Shown: positions 12,603 through 21,982 of the stretch, in pieces
Layout: every line of letters starts with the position of its first letter
Numbering within the stretch: the first letter of the stretch is position 1
NCBI GenBank assembly: GCA_937927945.1
Contig: CALEYW010000006.1
Coordinates: forward strand, 1 to 64,000
Length of the DNA stretch: 64,000 bases
From: an uncultured candidate division WPS-2 bacterium
Lineage (GTDB): Bacteria > Vulcanimicrobiota > Vulcanimicrobiia > Vulcanimicrobiales > Vulcanimicrobiaceae
Direction of reading: 5' to 3'
The notes under the pieces: model-generated
Database searches by the model: none
What the model saw: only the letters and a program-made list of their open reading frames with translations
Told to the model about the DNA's origin: nothing
Position numbers and translations under genes: made by a program

Positions 12603-12788
12603 CGCCGGACTTCGCGGGTGCCGTGCGCACGGGGCGCTGCCCCCACCCTTGGGGCGGCGTACCGGAGCGACGCGTCGCATGGAGCGCTGCCCATTGCGTA
12701 TCGACGATTGACGACGCCCGCCTGAACTCCTGTTACGAGCGACCGCTGCGTATGCTGGGAGCACGACGTTAAGGAAGGGATCACGGCG

Positions 12789-13157
12789 CTATTCGGTCAT
12801 CGTCGCGACGAGGGTTCTCGGCGCGACCAGGACGTAGCTCTCGTATATCCAGTCGCACAGGATCCCGACCGGCGGCTTGGACCCCGCCTCGAATAGGGAG
12901 GTGACCCAACCGCTCTTTCCGAGATTGTAGCCGGTCGGCTGCGCGAACGGGAGCCCTAGCGCCGCGGCGTTCGACTCGCCCAGCTTCACGGTCAGGGAAA
13001 GCCGTCCCGCCGTACGGTCGTAGTTGACGAGGGCGAAGATCTTTTTCTTCACCTTCATCGCGCTCTCGCCCCACGGGAAATCCTCGTACGCGGCGGGCAG
13101 GCCGAGCGAGTACGTCCGCAAAGCCCGATGCGCCGCGGCGAGCGGGTTCATCGCCAT
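12789..13157 (-). CDS. MmcQ/YjbR-family DNA-binding-like protein
   Basis: This 122-residue single-domain protein matches the MmcQ/YjbR (CyaY-like fold) family by its pattern: SLGLPAAYEDFPWGESAMKV near the start, a KIFALVNYD strand, LTVKLGES, a GYNLGKSGWVT segment and a C-terminal helix ending in a DWIYESYVLVAP segment. Members are common cytoplasmic proteins of uncertain role; DNA binding has been proposed from structure. It starts MAM with two possible ATGs. No operon partner is evident: 66 nt separate it from the antiporter stop upstream and about 186 nt from the LuxR start downstream. Confidence 0.85.
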   Translation of the reverse strand: MAMNPLAAAHRALRTYSLGLPAAYEDFPWGESAMKVKKKIFALVNYDRTAGRLSLTVKLGESNAAALGLPFAQPTGYNLGKSGWVTSLFEAGSKPPVGILCDWIYESYVLVAPRTLVATMTE

Positions 13158-13223
13158 GCCGCCTCCGCCGATCTGCGCTCGATGCTTCGCGCAGCACGCC
13201 CCGCCTTCATCGCGGCCGCCATT

Positions 13224-14804
13224 TTAGAACAAGCGCGCCTCCGCCAGGTCCATGTCGTACTGCACCGTGCGGAAGATCTCGTCCGGAATCTCGCCGCGAT
13301 CGCGCAATTCCACGATAGCGCGCCGCTCGGCCTGGATCGCAACGCGCTGGGCCTCGTGGTCGAACCGGCTTTCCGCGCTCTCGGGGGCCCGGCGGTCCGG
13401 TTCATGGCGCCCCAAGTGTTCGATGCGATGCTGGTACTCGTCACGCAACCGATCGAGCACTTCTCGTTCGTGCGGCTCGGTGCGCTCGCGCTGCAGCTCG
13501 TCGATCGCGCGCAACCCGCCTTCGAGCGCGCTGATGCGTACGGCCAGCTCGCGCGACTCGCCGTCTTCGCTGCCGAGTTTCAGCCAGCGCAGCAGGGGGA
13601 TCAGCGTGAGACCCTGCCCGACCAGCGTCACGAAGATGACGACGAACGTGATGAACACGATCGCGTCGCGCCCCGGAAACGGTGCACCGCTCGCGGTGCG
13701 GTACGGGATCGCCAGCGCCGCCGCGAGCGAGATGATCCCGCGCATCCCCGTCCAGCCGATCACCACGAGCGCGGACCGCGACGGCATCGGATCGCGCCTG
13801 CGAACCGACGGTATCAAGCGCGGGATGACGGCCGCTGGATAGACCCAAGCAAGCCGCACGAGGATCAGCACGAGGCTCACGCCGAGCGCCGCCGGAAGCA
13901 AGGCCAACGCGTGCGTCTCGGCGACGATCGCGCGGAGCTGCAGCCCGATGGCGAGGAATACGAACGCGTTGAGCACGTAGATCCACAGCGTCCAGAAGTT
14001 CACGGCCAGCAGCCGCGTCTCTGGCGTGTAGATCACCGACGAGCGGCGCGAAATCAGGATTCCGGCGACGACCGTCGCGAGCACGCTGGAAACGTGCAGC
14101 GCCTGGCCGGCAAGATACGCCGCATACGCAGCGCCGATGATGCTGAGGCTGTCGATCAGCGAATCGTTCAAATCGTACCTGCGCAGCAGCAGGGCGAACC
14201 GTTCGACGGCCCACGACACCGCGAGTCCCACGGCGATTCCGCCGAGCGCCACGACAACGAACGAACCGGCCGCCGGCCCGAGCGCAAACGCGCCGGTCGC
14301 CGCAGCGGTGATCGCATAGCCGTAGATCACCAGCGCCGTCGCGTCGTTGACCAGTCCTTCGCCCTCGAGCACCGTGACGATGCGGCGCGGGACCGCGAAG
14401 CGTTCGAACGTCGCCATGGCGGCGACCGCGTCGGGCGGAGCGACGATCGCACCGAGCACGAAAGCCCCCGCCCACCCAAGACCGGGCAAGAAGCGTTCGG
14501 CGAAGATCGCGACCGCGATCGTGCTGACGATGACGAGCCCGATCGCGAGCGCAAGAATCGGCCGCAGGTTGAAGCGGAAAATCGCCCAATCGGTTTGCCA
14601 GCCGCCGCTGAAGAGCAGCGGGGGCAGGATCGCCAGGAAGATCCAGTCCGGCGAAATCCGCACCGGCGGCAGGCCGGGAACGAACGCAAGCAGCGTCCCA
14701 GCCAGCACGAACACGATCGGATACGGCAGCGCGAGGCGCTTCGCAACGACCGCGAAGGTGATCGTCGCGATCAAACCCAGGAAGAGCAGTACGGGTACGC
14801 TCAC
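13224..14804 (-). CDS. CPA1-family Na+/H+ antiporter
   Basis: Integral membrane cation/proton exchanger of 526 residues. About 12 hydrophobic helices fill residues 1-400. The CPA1 hallmarks are AIVAPPDAVAA at 119-129, EGEGLVNDATA at 147-157 and GWTGMRGIISLAAALAIP in a late helix. A hydrophilic C-terminal tail of about 110 residues (many Arg/Glu, ending LAEARLF) resembles the regulatory tails of NhaP/YjcE-type proteins. It should extrude Na+ (or K+) in exchange for H+ for pH and salt homeostasis. Its start lies only 5 nt from the first ATG of the divergent DUF1003 gene, so the promoters of the two must overlap or the DUF1003 gene starts further in. Confidence 0.92.
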   Translation of the reverse strand: MSVPVLLFLGLIATITFAVVAKRLALPYPIVFVLAGTLLAFVPGLPPVRISPDWIFLAILPPLLFSGGWQTDWAIFRFNLRPILALAIGLVIVSTIAVAIFAERFLPGLGWAGAFVLGAIVAPPDAVAAMATFERFAVPRRIVTVLEGEGLVNDATALVIYGYAITAAATGAFALGPAAGSFVVVALGGIAVGLAVSWAVERFALLLRRYDLNDSLIDSLSIIGAAYAAYLAGQALHVSSVLATVVAGILISRRSSVIYTPETRLLAVNFWTLWIYVLNAFVFLAIGLQLRAIVAETHALALLPAALGVSLVLILVRLAWVYPAAVIPRLIPSVRRRDPMPSRSALVVIGWTGMRGIISLAAALAIPYRTASGAPFPGRDAIVFITFVVIFVTLVGQGLTLIPLLRWLKLGSEDGESRELAVRISALEGGLRAIDELQRERTEPHEREVLDRLRDEYQHRIEHLGRHEPDRRAPESAESRFDHEAQRVAIQAERRAIVELRDRGEIPDEIFRTVQYDMDLAEARLF

Positions 14805-14809
14805 CAGCT

Positions 14810-15391
14810 ATGCTCGTTCGAGCAGGCGGCCACGTTCTCCGCGGGTACGAGTCGTTCGTGCAAAATGATACTGCGGCGGTCGACGAGACCATCGATTCGA
14901 TCGCCGAGCTCGAGCGGCGCATGCTGGCCGAGGCCTCCCACCATCAGCGGGCCATCGAGCTTCTGACGACCGGCATCGGCCGGCCGCGGACGCTGTACCT
15001 GGCGATCACGGCCCTGCTGACCTGGATCGCCGGGAACATCGTGGCGCTGGCGCTGGCTCACACCGCACCGGATCCTCCGCCGTTCGCGTGGCTCTCGCTG
15101 GCTTGCACCGTTGGCTCCTTCCTGACCACCTTCATGATCTTGATCAGCGCCAACCGCGGGGACGCCCTGGACCAACAGCGGGATCGGCTCTCGCTGCAGA
15201 TCGCCCTGCTGACGGATCGCAAGACCGCCAAGATCATCTCGCTGCTCGAAGAGCTCCGCCGGGACATGCCGACGGTCCGCAATCGGGTCGATCTCGAAGC
15301 GAGCGAGCTCTCGCAGGCGACCGATCCGCATGCCGTTTCTGCTGAGCTTGATAAGCGAACACCGAATTTGAGCGATTCATTCAAAGAGTGA
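14810..15391 (+). CDS. DUF1003 family membrane protein
   Basis: 193 residues with the DUF1003 layout: a charged helix ending in ASHHQRAIELLTTGIGRP, two membrane helices (about 64-83 and 91-111) separated by a short PDPPPF-containing loop, then a soluble coiled segment with RDRLSLQIALLTDRKTAKII. The function of the family is unknown. The start is uncertain: ATG at 14810 is almost back to back with the antiporter start, and an in-frame GTG at 14858 or ATG at 14921 would leave more room for promoters. The motif region is complete with any of these. Confidence 0.82.
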   Translation: MLVRAGGHVLRGYESFVQNDTAAVDETIDSIAELERRMLAEASHHQRAIELLTTGIGRPRTLYLAITALLTWIAGNIVALALAHTAPDPPPFAWLSLACTVGSFLTTFMILISANRGDALDQQRDRLSLQIALLTDRKTAKIISLLEELRRDMPTVRNRVDLEASELSQATDPHAVSAELDKRTPNLSDSFKE

Positions 15392-15502
15392 CCGGCCACG
15401 ATTGAGAGGACGCCGCTCGTGAGCCCCGAACCCGGGGCGAGTCGTGCGGAGGCCTCGTTCTCCGCTCTTTTCGCGTCAGCACCTCGAAGAACCGGAGAAC
15501 CG

Positions 15503-16468
15503 ATGTCCCGTACTTTCCGCGCCGTTGCCGCTTTCGGCATTGCCGCGCTCTGCGTCTCGCTCGCCGCCTGCTCGAGCTCGAGCGGCGCCGGCGGCGACAT
15601 CGCATCCGTCAACGGCCAGAAGATCAGCCGCGCAGAACTCGATAAAAAGCTCGAGTCGAGCCCGGCCGCGCGCCAAACGCTCACCACATTGGTCCAGCAA
15701 TCGCTGATCGATCAATACGCGCGCGACAAGAAGGTCGACGTCAGCCAAGGCGAGATCGACAAGAAAGAAGCCGAGATCAAGGCGAAGTACCCGGCCGGGC
15801 AGTTCGAGCAGATCCTCAAACAGCAGAGCCTGACCGAACAAGACGTGCAGGCGATCCTCAAGCAGCAGATCGTGCTCGAGAAGGCCGTCGCGCCGATGGT
15901 GCACGTCTCCGACGCCGACCTCAAGACCTACTTCGACAAGAACCACGCGACGTTCGACAAACCCGAACAGGTTCGCGCGCGTCACATCCTGGTCGCCGAC
16001 GCGGCGACCGCGAAGACCGTGCTCGCCAAGGTGAAAGCCGGCGGCAACTTCGACGCGCTCGCGAAGCAGTACTCGACCGATCCCTCCAGCAAGGACAAGG
16101 GCGGCGAGCTCGGGTTCTTCGGCCGCGGTCAGATGGTGCCGGCGTTCCAGGACGCCGCGTTCGGCGCGAAGGTCGGCCAAATCGTCGGGCCGGTCAAATC
16201 GCCGTTCGGCTATCACATCATTCAAGTCGAAGAGAAGAAGCCTGCGACGATCGCGACGTTCGCCGCGGTCAAGGAGCAGATCCGCACCCAGCTCACGCAG
16301 CAGCAGCAGGCGCAGCAGGTGCCGGTCTTCCTCCAGGGCCTCCGCTCGGCAGCGACGATCACCGTCTACGACGACCGCTTCAAGGACGCGTTCCCGCCGC
16401 CGGTTCCGTCGCCGGCCGCCAGCAGCGCCGCCGCGCCGGCCAGCGCCGCGCCCGCCGCGACCAAGTGA
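15503..16468 (+). CDS. PpiC-type peptidyl-prolyl isomerase lipoprotein (PrsA/SurA-like foldase)
   Basis: Extracytoplasmic folding catalyst, 321 residues from the ATG at 15503, which has a good GGAG site 5 nt upstream. The signal peptide ends in a lipobox LAAC (Cys23), so it should be a lipoprotein processed by the Lgt and LspA encoded at 37.7-39.9 kb. A SurA_N-like helical region (40-150) precedes one parvulin domain (about 155-247) with ARHILV, the GGELGFFGRGQMVPAF segment and SPFGYHIIQV. The tail is Pro/Ala-rich. In Firmicutes an equivalent gene commonly sits between mfd and mazG, as here. Confidence 0.93.
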   Translation: MSRTFRAVAAFGIAALCVSLAACSSSSGAGGDIASVNGQKISRAELDKKLESSPAARQTLTTLVQQSLIDQYARDKKVDVSQGEIDKKEAEIKAKYPAGQFEQILKQQSLTEQDVQAILKQQIVLEKAVAPMVHVSDADLKTYFDKNHATFDKPEQVRARHILVADAATAKTVLAKVKAGGNFDALAKQYSTDPSSKDKGGELGFFGRGQMVPAFQDAAFGAKVGQIVGPVKSPFGYHIIQVEEKKPATIATFAAVKEQIRTQLTQQQQAQQVPVFLQGLRSAATITVYDDRFKDAFPPPVPSPAASSAAAPASAAPAATK

Positions 16469-16527
16469 CCTAGGAAGGACGCGCGAGGCGGGAGTCGGAC
16501 AGACCCCGCCTCGCGAACTTCCCGGCT

Positions 16528-17718
16528 ATGATTCGCATCGTTGGGCTTGGCCCCGGGGACCCGGGACTGCTCACGCTCGGAAGCCGGGAATCGCTGCGTG
16601 CCGTCGGACGCGCCGCGACGGTGCTCGCTCCGCCGGAGCTCGTGCGGTTCCTCGAGAGCGACGGGATCACGATCGAGCGCAACCTGATCACCGATCAGGG
16701 ACTCCTTTTGCGCGGATCGAGCGAGGTGATCGACACGTTCGCCGACCGGGTCGACGAGCGCGATCTGGGATTGGGCGTGCTCGGCAACCCGCTCTCCGAT
16801 TTCCTCGGCCTGCCGATGCTGCTGCGCGCGCTCGAGCGGCGCGGCATCTCCGCCGAGATCGTGCCGGGGATGCCGCGCGCGACGCTCTCCGCCTCGATCA
16901 CGATGCCGCTGATCCCGCTGCCGCCCGGATCGACCCGTCACACCTGGGACGATCTGGTCGAGATCATGGCGCGGCTGCGGCGATCGTGTCCGTGGGATCG
17001 CGAGCAGACGCACGCGTCGCTGGTCCGCTATCTCATCGAGGAGGCGTACGAGGTCGTCGACGCGATCGAGCACGGCACCGACGTCGAAGTGTGCGAGGAG
17101 CTCGGCGATCTGTTGTTCCAGATCGTCTTCCACTCGCAACTTGCGACCGAACGCGGGAAGTATTCCGTCGCCGACGTGATCGACGGCCTTTCGAACAAAA
17201 TGATCCGCCGGCATCCGCACGTGTTCGGCGACGTCGCGGTCGCCGACGTCGACGCGGTGTGGGCGAACTGGGAGCAGCTCAAGTCGCAAGAGGCGACCGG
17301 CCAAGCACGCACCTCGAAGCTCGACGGCATCCCGGTGCACTTGGGCGCGCTGCAGCGCGGCCAGAAGATGCAGGAGAAAGCGGCGCGCGTCGGCTTCGAC
17401 TGGACCGACCCGCGCGACATCACCGAGAAACTCTCGGAGGAGCTGCGCGAACTCGCCGACGCGCGCATCAAAGCCGGCGACCTCAAACCCGAAGATCCGC
17501 ACGTCCGTGAGGAACTCGGCGACGTGCTGTTCACGGTCGTGAACCTCGCGCGCCGGCTCGGCGTCGACGGCGAGGGCGCGATGCGCGACGCGAACGCGAA
17601 GTTCGAACGTCGCTTCCGTTACATGGAAGCCTTCGCGATCGCCAGCGGACGGCAATTGGCGGACATGACGCTCGATGAACTCGAGGATCTGTGGCAGCAA
17701 GCGAAGCTCGCGGCGTGA
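16528..17718 (+). CDS. mazG: MazG nucleoside triphosphate pyrophosphohydrolase fused to a short tetrapyrrole-methylase-like domain
   Basis: House-cleaning (d)NTP pyrophosphatase, 396 residues. The N-terminus (1-125) starts like a tetrapyrrole methylase, MIRIVGLGPGDPGLLTLGS, as in Bacillus YabN, but is clearly shorter than a full methylase (about 220 residues), so that part is probably not catalytic. Two MazG units follow. The first has CPWDREQTHASL near 155 and the metal-binding EEAYEVVDAIE near 171 with EELGDLLFQ after it. The second ends with an EELGDVLFTVVNLAR motif. It overlaps the next gene by 4 nt (GTGA). The short linker with PPGSTRHTWDDLVEIMARLR between the domains is typical of the family. 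Confidence 0.93.
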   Translation: MIRIVGLGPGDPGLLTLGSRESLRAVGRAATVLAPPELVRFLESDGITIERNLITDQGLLLRGSSEVIDTFADRVDERDLGLGVLGNPLSDFLGLPMLLRALERRGISAEIVPGMPRATLSASITMPLIPLPPGSTRHTWDDLVEIMARLRRSCPWDREQTHASLVRYLIEEAYEVVDAIEHGTDVEVCEELGDLLFQIVFHSQLATERGKYSVADVIDGLSNKMIRRHPHVFGDVAVADVDAVWANWEQLKSQEATGQARTSKLDGIPVHLGALQRGQKMQEKAARVGFDWTDPRDITEKLSEELRELADARIKAGDLKPEDPHVREELGDVLFTVVNLARRLGVDGEGAMRDANAKFERRFRYMEAFAIASGRQLADMTLDELEDLWQQAKLAA

Positions 17719-18101
17719 CGGCGCTGATTCGGGTGCGGATGAGCGCGCACGATGCGCATTATGGGGGCAATCTGGTCGACGGTGCGCGCATCTTGGCGTT
17801 GTTCGGCGACGTCGCGACCGAACTGCTGATCCGGCACGACGGCGACGAGGGGCTGTTCGTGGCGTACGACCTGGTGGAGTTCAAAGCGCCGGTCCATGCC
17901 GGCGACTACATCGAGGCACGCGGCCGGATCGTCAAGGTCGGGAACACGTCGCGCACGATGGAGTTCGAGGCGCACAAGGTGCTCGCGTCTCGACCGGAGA
18001 TCTCGCCGTCCGCCGCGGACGTGCTACAGGAGCCGGAACTGGTCGTTCGCGCGCGGGGGACGTGCGTGACACCCAAAGCAAGCCAGCGCAACGGCCCGTA
18101 A
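17715..18101 (+). CDS. kal: 3-aminobutyryl-CoA ammonia-lyase-like hotdog protein
   Basis: 128 residues from GTG 17715, which overlaps the mazG stop. The sequence follows the beta-alanyl-CoA/3-aminobutyryl-CoA ammonia-lyase family almost motif for motif: MSAHDAHYGGNLVDGARI, GDVATELLIRHDGDEGLF, VEFKAPVHAGDYIEARG, KVGNTSRTMEFEAHKV and a GTCVTPK end. In lysine fermentation this enzyme converts 3-aminobutyryl-CoA to crotonyl-CoA plus ammonia. None of the other lysine-fermentation genes (kamA, kamDE, kdd, kce) is in the window. So the physiological substrate here is uncertain, and coupling to mazG suggests either chance or a repair/detoxification role. Assignment is from remembered family sequences. 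Confidence 0.8.
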   Translation: MTALIRVRMSAHDAHYGGNLVDGARILALFGDVATELLIRHDGDEGLFVAYDLVEFKAPVHAGDYIEARGRIVKVGNTSRTMEFEAHKVLASRPEISPSAADVLQEPELVVRARGTCVTPKASQRNGP

Positions 18102-18224
18102 CGGGAGCGCCCGTGCGGGGCCACGAGGCAACCCGCCAGCCGTAAGCGAACGGTAACCGGCATTAGGGACAATCCTGTCGCTTCGAGCCTTTCGTACTCG
18201 TTCCGCCAAAGGGGCCGTCCAACA

Positions 18225-18608
18225 ATGATTCAAGATCAACCCACTTCGTCGTTTGGTCTTTCGCCCAACGTAGCCGCGGGTATCGCTTCGTTCTTCACCT
18301 GGCTGGGCGGCCTGATCATCCTGCTCGGCAAGCCGCCGCAGCAGTGGGTCCGCTTCGTCGCCGTGCAGTCCATCGTGCTGTTCGTCGCCTACGTCGTCGC
18401 GATGATCGCGATCGCAGTGATCAGCGGGATGCTGGCCATCGCGCACCTCGGCGCGATTTCGATACTCCTGGGTCTGGTGAACCTCGCGATCGGCGTCCTC
18501 TACTTCATCGCGTGGCTGCTCACCACGATCAAGGCGTTCCAGGGCTCCGCATTGCGGCTGCCGTTTGTCGCCGACATCGCCGACCGCTGGGCGGCCGGGG
18601 CACCCTAA
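18225..18608 (+). CDS. DUF4870 family small membrane protein
   Basis: 127 residues with several hydrophobic helices and the DUF4870 signature pattern: NVAAGIASFFTWLGGLIILL near the start, WVRFVAVQS after a short polar loop, and a FIAWLLTTIKAFQG segment near the end. Members are small integral membrane proteins of unknown function, often acting in stress settings. The gene stands alone between kal and the convergent MetE-like gene, whose stop is only 11 nt away, so the two transcripts probably share or overlap their 3' ends. Confidence 0.85.
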   Translation: MIQDQPTSSFGLSPNVAAGIASFFTWLGGLIILLGKPPQQWVRFVAVQSIVLFVAYVVAMIAIAVISGMLAIAHLGAISILLGLVNLAIGVLYFIAWLLTTIKAFQGSALRLPFVADIADRWAAGAP

Positions 18609-18619
18609 ACAGCAACCTG

Positions 18620-19639
18620 TTAAAGCCCGACGCTCGCGAGGAGCGCGCCTTCCGCGAGGCTGTGCAGCTTCGCGTAGGCGACCTCGCGGCGCATCGGCGC
18701 CATGCCGCAGTTGGTGGAACACACGATACGCTCGTCCGGCAAGTACCGCCGGGCGAGTGCGATCGTCCCCGCCACGTCGTCGGGCGTCTCCACCCGGTCG
18801 CTCGCGACGTCGATGACGCCGATGGCGACCGTTTTCGTTCCCGCGAGCAGCAGCACGTCAGGCGGGACGTGCGAACCGGCCAACTCGATCGACACCTGAT
18901 CGACGCCGGACTGCGCTATTAGCGGCAGCACGTGCGCGTACTGGTCCCAGCGCTCGCCGAGGTTCGCCTTCCACGCGACGTTCGCCGGGATGCCGTAGCC
19001 GTAACACACGTGCACGGCGGTGGTGCAGGTGACCTCGCTGAGCGCGGCGTCGAGCGCGTCGATGCCCCAGGCGGCAACCTCGTCGAAGTACACGTTGAAC
19101 GCCGGCTCGTCGAGCTGCACGACGTCGACACCCGCGGCGACCAGGTCGGCGACCTCCTCGCGAATGGCGCGCGCGAACGCGAACGCGAGTTCCCTGCGCC
19201 CGCCGTACGCTTCGTCGACGACGGTGTCGACCAGCGTCATCGGGCCGGGGATCGTAATTTTCAGCTGCCCCGCGGTCAGCGTTCGCGCGAAGCGGACCTC
19301 ATCCAGATGCACCGGCGCGACGCGGCGGATCTCCCCGGTGACCGTCGGGCACACCGCCTCGTAGCGGTCGCCCCGAATCCCGCGCTTCTGGCGCTTCGCC
19401 GCGTCGACGCCGCCGAGCCGCTCGGCAAACCCGTGCACGAAGTGCTTGCGTCCCTGCTCGCCGTCGGTGACGGTGTCGATCCCAGCGCGCTGCTGTTCGC
19501 CGATCGCGATGCGGGTCGCGTCGCGCTGCGCTTCGATCAGGTCTGCGCCCTCGAGACGCCAGGTGGGGAAGATGCGCTCGGGCTCGGCGAGCCACGCCGG
19601 CTTCGGAAGACTTCCGGCGATCGTGGTGCGAAACGGCAT
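18620..19639 (-). CDS. Core-MetE-type (cobalamin-independent) methionine synthase family protein
   Basis: 339 residues from the ATG at 19639. The sequence matches only the C-terminal catalytic barrel of MetE: an N-terminal TIAGSLPKP strand, TDGEQGR, an IPGPMTLVDTV segment, VDVVQLDEPAF, the zinc-site HVCYGYG and a late CSTNCGM that supplies the other cysteine ligand. The roughly 350-residue N-terminal half of classical MetE is absent. Such core enzymes are found in archaea and various bacteria. They make methionine from homocysteine, often with a methyl donor other than polyglutamylated methyl-folate (methylcobalamin proteins for some). The gene is divergent from rqcP with about 80 nt between starts. 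No methionine riboswitch was recognised in that gap. Confidence 0.8.
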   Translation of the reverse strand: MPFRTTIAGSLPKPAWLAEPERIFPTWRLEGADLIEAQRDATRIAIGEQQRAGIDTVTDGEQGRKHFVHGFAERLGGVDAAKRQKRGIRGDRYEAVCPTVTGEIRRVAPVHLDEVRFARTLTAGQLKITIPGPMTLVDTVVDEAYGGRRELAFAFARAIREEVADLVAAGVDVVQLDEPAFNVYFDEVAAWGIDALDAALSEVTCTTAVHVCYGYGIPANVAWKANLGERWDQYAHVLPLIAQSGVDQVSIELAGSHVPPDVLLLAGTKTVAIGVIDVASDRVETPDDVAGTIALARRYLPDERIVCSTNCGMAPMRREVAYAKLHSLAEGALLASVGL

Positions 19640-19721
19640 GGCGTCAGGGGCGTTCGCCTCGCATCGGGGCGATGACTGCTCGGGGCGGAGGCCGAGCGCG
19701 TGCGCCGAATCGGCCGCTACG

Positions 19722-20000
19722 TTGCGACTCGACAAGTTCATGAAGGTCTCGCGTCTCGCGAAGCGCCGGGCCGAAGCCAAAGACGGTATCGAAGCCGGCC
19801 GCATCACCAAGGACGGGCGTTCCCTCAAACCCGGCTATCTGGTCAAGACCGGCGACGTGCTGCTCATTCACTATCGCACGAAGTTCTTGACGGTGCGCGT
19901 GCTCGCGGTCCCCGAACGCGTGCTGCCCTCGCTCAAACCGGCCGACCTGTACGAGATCGTCGACGAGCGCAAGGACGATCCGCTGGATTGGCTCGGCTGA
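19722..20000 (+). CDS. rqcP: RqcP-like S4-domain RNA-binding protein
   Basis: 92 residues, starting most plausibly at the TTG 19722 so that the protein begins RLDKFMKVSRLAKRR, as in Bacillus YabO/RqcP (an ATG at 19740 would cut the first strand). The S4 core continues with EAGRITKDGRSLKPGYLVKTGD. RqcP binds the 50S subunit and helps RqcH add C-terminal alanine tails to stalled nascent chains. In Firmicutes it sits close to mfd and mazG, which is also seen here with other genes inserted. whiA begins 7 nt after its stop, so they are probably cotranscribed. Confidence 0.85.
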   Translation: MRLDKFMKVSRLAKRRAEAKDGIEAGRITKDGRSLKPGYLVKTGDVLLIHYRTKFLTVRVLAVPERVLPSLKPADLYEIVDERKDDPLDWLG

Positions 20001-20006
20001 GAAGCC

Positions 20007-20903
20007 GTGCCCGAGCGCTCGCGGCTCTCATCGGATGCGAAGGACGCTCTGGCGCGCGATCTGCCGGCCGACCCTGCGGTGCGCGGCACGCTCCGCGGCG
20101 GCTTGGCCTATTTCGGTACCGTGGACGTCGACGGCCAAGCGGTGTTCCGGACCCGGCGTCCGCCCGTCGCGCGGCTGGCGCGCACGCTGTTCGAAGAGCA
20201 GCGCGCGATCGCGGTACGGCGCGGGCACGACACGCGGCTGTACAAAGCGACGACGTTCGAGATCGACCTCGGTCCGGCACCGGTCGGGCCGCCCCCCAGG
20301 CCGCGCCGGCGTGACGAGCGCCGGGCCGAGCTGCGGGCCGCGTTTCTGTGCACCGGCTCGGTCGCCGCACCGCAGCACGGCTATCATCTCGAATTCGTGG
20401 TCGCGGATCGGGCGCGCGCCGAACGCATCGAAGCGCTGCTGCGCGGCGAGGGCGTCGCCGCACGCCGAATGACCCGCAAGGGCCGCCAGGTCGTCTACCT
20501 CAAGGGACTCGATGCGATCGTCACGGTGCTCGGCGCGATCGGCGCGGCCGGGGCGGTGTTCCACTTGGAGGACGTGCGGGCGGTCAAGGAGACCAAGAAC
20601 CGCATCCACCGGCTGGTCAATACGGAGGCTGCCAACGTCGTGCGGGCCGCCTCCGCCGCGGCGGCCCAGCGCGAGGCGATCGCCTACCTGGCGGACGCCT
20701 ACGGCCTGCGCAACCTCTCGCCGGTCCTCCGCGAGGCGGCCCAGCTGCGGATGGCCCATCCCGACGAAACCCTCGCGGAGCTGGGAAGGCGCTGCACGCC
20801 GCCGGTCGGCAAGGCCACGATCAACGGCCGAATCGCGGCTTTGCTGCGATTGGTCAAGCGCTTGCGCGGCGGCCGAGAGGAGCCTGAAGTTACCCCAGCC
20901 TAA
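20007..20903 (+). CDS. whiA: WhiA, LAGLIDADG-like/HTH regulator
   Basis: 298 residues from a GTG. The N-terminal two thirds is a degenerate LAGLIDADG-homing-endonuclease fold (LRGGLAYFGTV, AFLCTGSVAAPQHGYHLEFVV). The C-terminus is the WhiA DNA-binding unit with ETKNRIHRLVNTEAANVVRAA, followed by a helical HTH region ending AELGRRCTPPVGKATINGRI. WhiA controls sporulation septation in Streptomyces and affects division and chromosome segregation in Bacillus. gap, pgk and tpiA follow directly, the arrangement typical of many Gram-positive lineages, while rapZ and yvcK that usually precede whiA are absent here. Confidence 0.9.
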   Translation: MPERSRLSSDAKDALARDLPADPAVRGTLRGGLAYFGTVDVDGQAVFRTRRPPVARLARTLFEEQRAIAVRRGHDTRLYKATTFEIDLGPAPVGPPPRPRRRDERRAELRAAFLCTGSVAAPQHGYHLEFVVADRARAERIEALLRGEGVAARRMTRKGRQVVYLKGLDAIVTVLGAIGAAGAVFHLEDVRAVKETKNRIHRLVNTEAANVVRAASAAAAQREAIAYLADAYGLRNLSPVLREAAQLRMAHPDETLAELGRRCTPPVGKATINGRIAALLRLVKRLRGGREEPEVTPA

Positions 20904-20915
20904 CTGCGTGGGGCT

Positions 20916-21932
<1,017 letters not shown>

Positions 21933-21937
21933 GACGG

Positions 21938-21962
21938 GTCCCGCGCCGGCTCGCCGCGGGAC
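21938..21962 (+). terminator. Hairpin between gap and the NRDE gene
   Basis: GTCCCGCG at 21938-21945 pairs perfectly with CGCGGGAC at 21955-21962 across a 9-nt loop. It lacks a clear U-tract, so it may be a weak terminator or an RNA processing or stability element rather than a strong stop. Confidence 0.35.
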
Positions 21963-21982
21963 ACTTTCGCTGAAAGCGAGCG

